The position numbers and the translations under genes were made by a program. From Clostridium sp. CAG:590 (lineage in GTDB: Bacteria; Bacillota; Clostridia; Lachnospirales; Lachnospiraceae): DNA of 10,453 bases. Positions 5,738 through 10,453 of this stretch are shown here, in pieces. The stretch is from positions 1-10,453 of the forward strand of contig HF987845.1 in the NCBI GenBank assembly GCA_000431135.1, read 5' to 3'. The notes under the pieces were generated by a model. That model was not told where the DNA came from, made no database searches, and saw nothing but the letters and a program-made list of their open reading frames with translations. Position 1 is the first letter of the stretch; each line of letters begins with the position of its first letter.

Positions 5738-5923
5738 TTATCCGAGATGATTATATAATTTGTTAAAATGTGACTGGTGACGTTTCGAGATTTCCTCCAT
5801 TTCAGCACGGACATTGGCATCCTGTGCATGACCGGCTAACATCTGGAATTTCTTAACCAATAATTCTTCTTCTGATAACAGATCATTTAATGCAGATAAT
5901 TCTTTTTCTGATAAATTACTCAT
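5738..5923 (-). CDS. Small coat-like protein, partner of the CotF gene
   Basis: This is a 61-residue protein that appears to be two helices: about 5-30 (SEKELSALNDLLSEEELLVKK) and 36-58 (ANVRAEMEEISKRHQSHF). The EEISKRHQSHF ending resembles the ferritin-like/CotF helical families. Clostridia often carry such a protein of about 60 residues directly before a CotF of about 90 residues. The ATG has an AAAGGAG (5931-5937 on this strand) 7 bases upstream, the same ribosome-site sequence as its downstream partner. I infer that it is a coat or coat-assembly component and that the two chains may pair to form a four-helix bundle. Homology to CotF proper is weaker here than for its partner. Confidence 0.75.
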   Translation of the reverse strand: MSNLSEKELSALNDLLSEEELLVKKFQMLAGHAQDANVRAEMEEISKRHQSHFNKLYNHLG

Positions 5924-5954
5924 TGCATGACTCCTTTCGATATTAATGAACGGT

Positions 5955-5987
5955 TATAGTATGAACAAAAGGAGATCAGACTATACA
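5955..5987 (-). promoter_or_regulatory. Possible sporulation-sigma promoter of the coat gene pair
   Basis: On the - strand, CATACTATA (5963-5955) matches the CATAnnnTA form of -10 elements read by late sporulation sigma factors (the SigE/SigG/SigK group). TGTATAGT (5987-5980) lies 16 bases upstream in the -35 position and is a partial match only. A start near 5948 would leave a leader of about 25 bases to the ATG at 5923. The context (coat genes) raises the odds, but the -35 is weak and the sigma factor cannot be assigned. Confidence 0.4.
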
Positions 5988-5990
5988 TTT

Positions 5991-7868
5991 TTATTTTGCC
6001 AGGAGAGATTTCCGGATCGTATCAAAATCTGCGGGACCGATATCGAGAAAATGTTTATGAAAGTCCTGATCGCTATAATTCTCCATTTTAAGATTGTGGT
6101 AAGCAGACTTCAGATCTTCAATTTCTAAATATCCGATAAAGTAGCTTAAGTAATTAGAAGGAGATTCTACAACGTAGGAGTATACATTTTCCGCATAATA
6201 ATCACGGAAACCGTTTTCTTCAAAAAAATGTCTGGTATCATTGAGTGTCCATCCTTCATAGTTTACGCCCAGATCGATTCTGGAACACAGAGCAAGATTG
6301 ATGATCGTGTCGCTTTGATATAATTTACAGAGACTGTTACCCTCTAATGGATAATCCAGATAAGGAAAAATGTTCATTTCGACATAAGATGCCCAGCCTT
6401 CCACATATCCCGGATAATCCAGTATCTGCCGGATCGGAGAAGGTCTGGTGGAGTTAAAGTATACAGTCTGATACAGATGACCGGGAAATCCTTCATGGGC
6501 TAAAGTAGTAAACAGATTTCCGTTCTCATCATTGGTATAGAGCGAGTTGATATAGATTGTATTGTTGGAATAATCATCCATAGCAGGAATCATATAAAAT
6601 GCAGGACTTAAAGAGGCTGCCAGACTTTTTGGTACCTGTTTTATTACATAATGTGGTTGTGTTTTTAGAACCGGATAGTCTTTTCGAATCATAAGAGACA
6701 GAGCTTCTAAAATGGCTTCCGGGGAGTTGTAGTACGTTTCTAACGGATGTTCGCAATAATACAGATAAGCGGTCTGATCGGTCAGGGCGATATTTAGGAC
6801 ATTGCCAAGGGTATTCTGTAGTGCGTGGTCGGTCATGGTGATCAGATCGGTTATGGAGCGGGATGAACCGGTAGCCTGTCGCACCAGATAAGAGTAATAG
6901 TCTTTGCCGGACGGGAGGGAACACAAACCATAATCTGTATCGGGGTCTATGAGAGAGTCCGGAGTTGCCGGAGTATCCGTGTCTGCCTGTTTGGAATCGA
7001 TAGAGGCGGTTTGTCTGTCACAATATGCATAGAGCGTTTCATAGGCGGGCAGGATGGATGTGCGGATAATGTCTTGATTCTGTAAGATGTATTTCTTTTT
7101 CTGAGAAGCAGAGAGAGACTCCATATCCTGTATCCTGGTGGAAAATGTTTCGGTAAAACAGTTATCCGTTTCTTTCAGACCGGTAAGGAAAGTCTGAAGC
7201 TGTTGTTTGGTGGCAAGTGAAAGAAAAGAAGGCACAGGGTATCCAAGAGACGTACGTTTCGTTTCATATCGTATAACATTGTTAAAATAATCGGGAATCT
7301 GTTGTAAAATCTGCAAATAGGTATCAACCGAAGAGGCATCCGTCAGAGGATATTCGCATAAGGTGACTGGAAGATTGACCTGTACGCCTGTGGAGGCGCC
7401 GAGAAGAGATTCATAATAGGGATATTGTTGGAGCGAACCGGAAAGAGATAAATACTGTTCCATCAGGTCATAACAAAGAGATTCGGAATCGGATAAGGAA
7501 TCGTGTGGTAATTGCTGAAGCTGTTTTAACAAATTTTGGATAGAATTGTTGCCTTTTGAGGCAGCAGCCTGTTCGTATTCTTTGGCGTCAAATGAGGATA
7601 GTGTAGCAGGAAGGGACGGAATCCGGTAGCGTTCCGGTTGTCGCAGGTGATAGGCAGTGGTTATGGAATCCTGTGTTATTTCATAACGAAAAAGCTGATC
7701 GGAAAAATCGGACACTGAAACGGTATGCAGCATTTCCCGGTAGAGCTTGTTTCGGTAGCTGCTCCGGTCAATAGGACGTAATTCATATAGGACTGTCAGG
7801 AAAATGGCACAAAGAATCGTGAGAGCGGTCAACAGAAAAAGACGTTTATGCAATGCAAGAGATTTCAT
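5991..7868 (-). CDS. Membrane-anchored DUF885-family putative zinc peptidase
   Basis: This is a protein of about 625 residues. A single N-terminal hydrophobic helix (about 9-28) follows basic residues, so the bulk is probably extracytoplasmic. There is no convincing lipobox: C20 follows T-I-L. The catalytic region is clear: TTLAHEGFPGHLYQ with H458-E459 and H464, then YPGYVEGWASY with E490. The HE-x-x-PGH plus EGWA pair is the signature of DUF885, a family regarded as zinc metallopeptidase-like; H458, H464 and E490 are the inferred metal ligands and E459 the general base. The substrate is unknown. I prefer the ATG at 7868, with GGAG 6 bases upstream; an in-frame ATG at 7880 has no ribosome site and would give 629 residues. 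The AT-rich block at 7891-7901 may hold its promoter, though I find no good -35. The two coat genes lie downstream on the same strand with no obvious terminator between. Confidence 0.87.
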   Translation of the reverse strand: MKSLALHKRLFLLTALTILCAIFLTVLYELRPIDRSSYRNKLYREMLHTVSVSDFSDQLFRYEITQDSITTAYHLRQPERYRIPSLPATLSSFDAKEYEQAAASKGNNSIQNLLKQLQQLPHDSLSDSESLCYDLMEQYLSLSGSLQQYPYYESLLGASTGVQVNLPVTLCEYPLTDASSVDTYLQILQQIPDYFNNVIRYETKRTSLGYPVPSFLSLATKQQLQTFLTGLKETDNCFTETFSTRIQDMESLSASQKKKYILQNQDIIRTSILPAYETLYAYCDRQTASIDSKQADTDTPATPDSLIDPDTDYGLCSLPSGKDYYSYLVRQATGSSRSITDLITMTDHALQNTLGNVLNIALTDQTAYLYYCEHPLETYYNSPEAILEALSLMIRKDYPVLKTQPHYVIKQVPKSLAASLSPAFYMIPAMDDYSNNTIYINSLYTNDENGNLFTTLAHEGFPGHLYQTVYFNSTRPSPIRQILDYPGYVEGWASYVEMNIFPYLDYPLEGNSLCKLYQSDTIINLALCSRIDLGVNYEGWTLNDTRHFFEENGFRDYYAENVYSYVVESPSNYLSYFIGYLEIEDLKSAYHNLKMENYSDQDFHKHFLDIGPADFDTIRKSLLAK

Positions 7869-7924
7869 AGACTTCTCCATGCGATATTTCTTATATATAT
7901 ATGAGTTTGAAATGGCGGATATGA

Positions 7925-7953
7925 TGGAAATTTGGGGGAATATCCTGTATAAT
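7925..7953 (+). promoter_or_regulatory. Promoter of the lipid kinase operon
   Basis: A consensus -10 TATAAT at 7948-7953 is spaced 17 bp from TGGAAA (7925-7930), which matches the -35 consensus at four of six positions. The predicted start near 7960 leaves a purine-rich leader of about 29 bases carrying the ribosome site GAGGAA (7975-7980). It lies in the divergent spacer shared with the DUF885 gene. Confidence 0.65.
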
Positions 7954-7988
7954 GATCAAAGGAAAAAAAGAAACGAGGAACAAAAGAA

Positions 7989-8921
7989 ATGTATCATATC
8001 ATTATGAATCCAACCGCATCTTCCGGAAAAGGCGCAAAGGTCTGGAAACAGGTGCAGAAGATTCTGCAAGAAGAGAACGTGGCATATGAACAGTATCAGA
8101 CATCAAGTGTCATGGATACGAAGAACATCGTGAGACGACTGACTGCAAATGCCGATTCAGAACATCCGGTACATCTGATCGTACTAGGCGGCGATGGTAC
8201 ACTGAATACGGTATTGAATGGCATTGAACAGTTTGAATATACAACGCTTTCCTGTATCCGCACGGGTTCGGGCAATGATTTTGCCAGAAATGTCGGGATC
8301 AGTAAGAATGTCAGCCGGGCGATGGATGGAATCTTACATCATCCCAAAGATATATGTCTCGATTATGGGATAGCAGCATATAAGGGAGACGGAATAGAAG
8401 GAAAGAGACGATTTCTGATCAGCAGCGGGATGGGATATGATGCCGATATATGTGAGGAAGTAAGCAGGAGTCGTTTAAAACGAATATTGAACCGGATACA
8501 TCTTGGAAAATTGGTATATGTTGCGATCGGTATCAAACAGATCTTTACCAGACGTTCCCCCAAAGCAGTAATTGTTGTGGATAAGGAGACGCCGATCAAT
8601 GTAAAAAGACTTTTCTTTTGTGTAGGTATGATCCATCCGATGGAGGGTGGAGGGGTTCCGTTCTGCCCGGGGGCAAATCCGCAGGATCATATGTTAGATG
8701 TATGTCTTGTAAAGGCAATGCCAAAGATAAAATTGTTGTTGGCTGTTATGCTTGTTTACATGAAACAACATTATCTGTTTTCTGCAATTACACAACATCG
8801 ATGTCAGGAGATCACCATTACTTCGGAAGAACCACAGTGGTTTCATATAGATGGAGAAACACCGGGTCAGATACAGTATTTACATCTGCAATGTGAAAAA
8901 GGATTGCATATTCGGATGTAA
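7989..8921 (+). CDS. Diacylglycerol/lipid kinase family protein (DgkB/YegS type)
   Basis: This is a 310-residue soluble lipid kinase with the DAGK catalytic domain at the N-terminus. It shows the nucleotide-binding IMNPTASSGKG (5-15), LGGDGTLNTVLNG (66-78) and RTGSGNDFAR (91-100). The C-terminal beta domain includes EGGGVPFCPGANPQDHMLDVCLV and closes with FHIDGE (285-290), where D288 and E290 match conserved residues of the fold. All catalytic motifs are intact and the length is close to that of DgkB (about 300). The family phosphorylates diacylglycerol or related lipids at the inner membrane surface. In Gram-positives DgkB recycles diacylglycerol released by lipoteichoic acid synthesis back to phosphatidic acid. 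The exact substrate here is not resolvable. The ATG at 7989 is 8 bases from GAGGAA. The next gene, a YwaF-type membrane protein, follows after a short gap. Confidence 0.92.
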   Translation: MYHIIMNPTASSGKGAKVWKQVQKILQEENVAYEQYQTSSVMDTKNIVRRLTANADSEHPVHLIVLGGDGTLNTVLNGIEQFEYTTLSCIRTGSGNDFARNVGISKNVSRAMDGILHHPKDICLDYGIAAYKGDGIEGKRRFLISSGMGYDADICEEVSRSRLKRILNRIHLGKLVYVAIGIKQIFTRRSPKAVIVVDKETPINVKRLFFCVGMIHPMEGGGVPFCPGANPQDHMLDVCLVKAMPKIKLLLAVMLVYMKQHYLFSAITQHRCQEITITSEEPQWFHIDGETPGQIQYLHLQCEKGLHIRM

Positions 8922-8960
8922 ATACATGAATTGACGAAAAAAGGAAATACTGATTTTATT

Positions 8961-9725
8961 ATGAATGATTTTTTTATGTTTGAAACAGAATTGCCGGCGG
9001 GTAGTGGATTCCCGTTATTCGGAGTGTGTCATATCCTATGGTTATCCGCTATTATACTGACCGGGATTCTATTGGTCAGATGGTATTGCAAACAATCAGA
9101 GAAAATGTGTCACCGTATCCGGGCAGTAATCGGAATCCTTCTGCCGGTAATGGCGATATATAGGGACGGTATTCTTGTGATAACCGGACATTGGGGAATT
9201 GGATTTTTACCACTGCATCTGTGCAGTATGGCAATGTGGATCGCACCACTCTATATCTTTACGAACAAAAGATTTCTGGGGGTGATCTATGTGTTGTTAT
9301 GCTTGCCGGGTGCGGTTGGAGCATTATTGTTCCCGGATTGGAATATGTATCCAGTGTGGAATTATATGCATATCCATGCATTTTTGTCGCACGGTTTATT
9401 GGTTATATTTGGGTGCATGCTGATCATTTCGGGTGAAATGATTCCGACCTGGCGGGAATTTTATATCCCGATTGTGTTTGGAGCAATTGGTTTTACAATC
9501 ATTCACAGAGTAAATCTTATGTTCCGTACAAATTATTGGTTCTTAAATGAGCCATCGGCAGATTCACCGCTTATCTGGATACAGCACATCACAGGATCAA
9601 AATGGTATCAGTTGGGATACTTCATGTTCTGTGTCGGAATTGTTGCAGTCTGGATGTGCCTGATCCGGGTAATGGATAAGTGGAGAAAATCCTGTAATTT
9701 TCTTGCAAGGCATACCCATGTGTGA
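8961..9725 (+). CDS. YwaF/TMEM164-family seven-helix membrane protein
   Basis: This is a 254-residue polytopic membrane protein with about seven helices, near residues 19-40, 55-75, 82-100, 106-124, 137-157, 169-185 and 215-235. The LPLHLCS motif (83-89), HIHAFLSHG (137-145) and NYWFLNEPS (191-199) are, as I recall, the conserved marks of the bacterial YwaF (TIGR02206) family, related to eukaryotic TMEM164. Human TMEM164 has been described as a cysteine-centred phospholipid acyltransferase. By analogy, C88 and H144 are candidate active residues, but bacterial members are uncharacterised to my knowledge. I chose ATG 8961 because YwaF proteins begin close to the FF...PLFG segment. An in-frame TTG at 8931 would add 10 residues but has no ribosome site, while AAGGAA (8941-8946) lies somewhat far (14 bases) upstream of 8961. 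It is probably co-transcribed with the lipid kinase, suggesting a membrane-lipid role. Confidence 0.85.
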   Translation: MNDFFMFETELPAGSGFPLFGVCHILWLSAIILTGILLVRWYCKQSEKMCHRIRAVIGILLPVMAIYRDGILVITGHWGIGFLPLHLCSMAMWIAPLYIFTNKRFLGVIYVLLCLPGAVGALLFPDWNMYPVWNYMHIHAFLSHGLLVIFGCMLIISGEMIPTWREFYIPIVFGAIGFTIIHRVNLMFRTNYWFLNEPSADSPLIWIQHITGSKWYQLGYFMFCVGIVAVWMCLIRVMDKWRKSCNFLARHTHV

Positions 9726-9731
9726 TATTCT
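9703..9731 (+). promoter_or_regulatory. Possible apt promoter inside the end of the upstream gene
   Basis: TTGCAA (9703-9708) and TATTCT (9726-9731) are 17 bp apart, and TG at 9723-9724 gives an extended -10. Transcription would start near 9738, about 70 bases before the apt ATG. Each hexamer matches four of six consensus positions. Read-through from the lipid kinase operon is the alternative, as I see no terminator between the genes. Confidence 0.4.
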
Positions 9732-9809
9732 TAAAAAAGATTTGTGCTTTTGTTTTGTGAATGGAAAAGCAGGAGCGCAACAGAGGATGCATACAGGAGG
9801 ATATGAGAA

Positions 9810-10343
9810 ATGCAGGACAAATATGAAATTGACCAATATGTAAGAAGTATACCGGATTTTCCGGAACCGGGAATTATTTTTAGAGATATTACATCGATTA
9901 TTCAGAACCCGGTTGGATTGAAGAAATCCATTGATGGAATTGTAGAGAATCTCAAAGGGGTAGATTTTGACATTGTGATTGGACCGGAATCAAGAGGATT
10001 CATATTTGGTATGCCGGTAGCATATGCATTAGGAAAAGGGTTTGTACCGGTTCGCAAGAAGGGCAAACTTCCATGTGAGACCATTGAGAAGGAGTATTCT
10101 TTAGAGTATGGAACCGCAGTGATAGAGATGCATAAGGATGCGATCAAACCGGGAGACAGAGTTGTGATCATAGATGATCTGGTTGCAACAGGAGGAACGA
10201 TAGAAGCGATCATAGAGATGGTTGAGAGTTTAGGAGGAGAGGTTGTCAAGATTGAATTTGTTATGGAATTAGCAGGTTTGAAGGGAAGACAGAGACTGAA
10301 TAAATATGATGTGGATTCTTTGTTGATCTATGATGGTAAATAG
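9810..10343 (+). CDS. apt: Adenine phosphoribosyltransferase
   Basis: This is a 177-residue purine-salvage enzyme that condenses adenine with PRPP to give AMP and pyrophosphate in the cytosol. The N-terminal IPDFPEPGIIFRDIT (14-28) is diagnostic of Apt. It is followed by GPESRGFIFG (58-67), the flexible-loop region VRKKGKLPCET (81-91) and the PRPP-binding VVIIDDLVATGGT (118-130). Length and motifs are normal. CAGGAGG (9794-9800) is 9 bases from the ATG at 9810; a competing ATG at 9803 is out of frame and stops quickly. The 84-base gap from the previous gene contains no purine riboswitch that I can see. In many Firmicutes apt is followed by relA/spoT; the nine codons visible of the next gene here do not suggest that. 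Confidence 0.96.
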   Translation: MQDKYEIDQYVRSIPDFPEPGIIFRDITSIIQNPVGLKKSIDGIVENLKGVDFDIVIGPESRGFIFGMPVAYALGKGFVPVRKKGKLPCETIEKEYSLEYGTAVIEMHKDAIKPGDRVVIIDDLVATGGTIEAIIEMVESLGGEVVKIEFVMELAGLKGRQRLNKYDVDSLLIYDGK

Positions 10344-10349
10344 AAACTG

Positions 10350-10378
10350 TTGAGATTTTATGGAAGATAAGGTACAAT
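10350..10378 (+). promoter_or_regulatory. Promoter of the gene at the right window edge
   Basis: TTGAGA (10350-10355) and TACAAT (10373-10378) are separated by exactly 17 bp; each matches the vegetative consensus at five (-10) or four to five (-35) positions. The predicted start near 10385 falls at the left end of the palindrome at 10385-10402, about 42 bases before the next ATG. Confidence 0.65.
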
Positions 10379-10384
10379 AATAGA

Positions 10385-10402
10385 CACATAGGTGCCTATG
10401 TG
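10385..10402. promoter_or_regulatory. Palindrome at the transcription start, operator or leader hairpin
   Basis: CACATAGG-TG-CCTATGTG has perfect 8-bp arms around a two-base centre. It begins at the expected +1 of the promoter at 10350-10378. A two-base loop disfavours a full RNA hairpin, though loss of one pair would allow it. No T run follows (GAAGAAAAAAGG comes next), so it is not a terminator for apt. A repressor site is the simplest reading. Confidence 0.5.
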
Positions 10403-10426
10403 AAGAAAAAAGGGAGGTATTATATT

Positions 10427-10453
10427 ATGGAGCCGTTATGCTGGCTATTACTT
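10427..10453 (+). CDS. Start of a truncated gene, probable membrane protein
   Basis: Only nine codons (MEPLCWLLL) are inside the window. The start is well supported by GGGAGG (10412-10417), 9 bases upstream, and by the promoter at 10350-10378. The hydrophobic beginning suggests a membrane segment from the very N-terminus. It reminds me of NfeD-like proteins of related bacteria, but nine residues cannot support an assignment. Confidence 0.55.

Noticed and set aside
6574..6924. 116-codon alternative frame within the DUF885 gene
   Set aside because: Same-strand shadow with no ribosome site; the DUF885 frame carries the conserved peptidase motifs on the same transcript.
9726..9809. Purine riboswitch before apt
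   Set aside because: The 84-base gap is too short for aptamer plus expression platform, and I see no purine-riboswitch core loops or terminator hairpin.
9902..10249. 115-codon - strand frame opposite apt
   Set aside because: It is the antisense shadow of a clear Apt protein, Ser/Pro/Thr-rich as antisense frames usually are, with no start signals.

Overview
The window looks like a low-to-moderate GC, spore-forming anaerobic Firmicute, most likely a Clostridia member close to Lachnospiraceae. The evidence is strong AGGAGG-type ribosome binding sites before nearly every gene, a ferredoxin-linked 2-oxoacid oxidoreductase operon, CotF-type spore coat genes, and an XRE + DUF3169-like membrane protein pair of the kind common in Firmicutes. 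The taxon is inferred from gene content and style; no rRNA marker is present. I see no mobile element, CRISPR array, tRNA or rRNA.

Region 1 (about 32-2274, + strand) is a compact four-gene unit. It encodes an unrecognised protein with a C-terminal two-helix membrane hairpin, a 71-residue XRE regulator, a DUF3169-like six-helix membrane protein and a VOC (glyoxalase-fold) protein. It ends at a strong intrinsic terminator. Its promoter carries two near-identical 18-bp inverted repeats, TGACAAG-N4-CTTGTCA, and a degenerate third copy. One covers the -35 box and one lies just past the expected transcription start. This suggests tight control, most simply autoregulation by the encoded XRE protein. 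It is the least explained and most interesting part of the window.

Region 2 (2331-5444, + strand) is a complete four-subunit 2-oxoacid:ferredoxin oxidoreductase operon in the order gamma-delta-alpha-beta (porGDAB-like), ended by its own hairpin terminator. The subunits together would decarboxylate pyruvate or a related 2-oxoacid to an acyl-CoA and reduce ferredoxin.

Region 3 (5447-7868, - strand) holds two small CotF-like spore coat proteins in tandem. Upstream of them is a membrane-anchored DUF885-family putative zinc peptidase with HEGFPGH and EGWA motifs.

Region 4 (7925-10453, + strand) starts with a promoter, then a diacylglycerol/lipid kinase (DgkB/YegS type) and a seven-helix YwaF/TMEM164-family membrane protein. 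These two form a probable membrane-lipid pair. Adenine phosphoribosyltransferase (apt) follows, then a promoter with a palindrome at its expected start point and the first nine codons of a further gene cut by the window edge.
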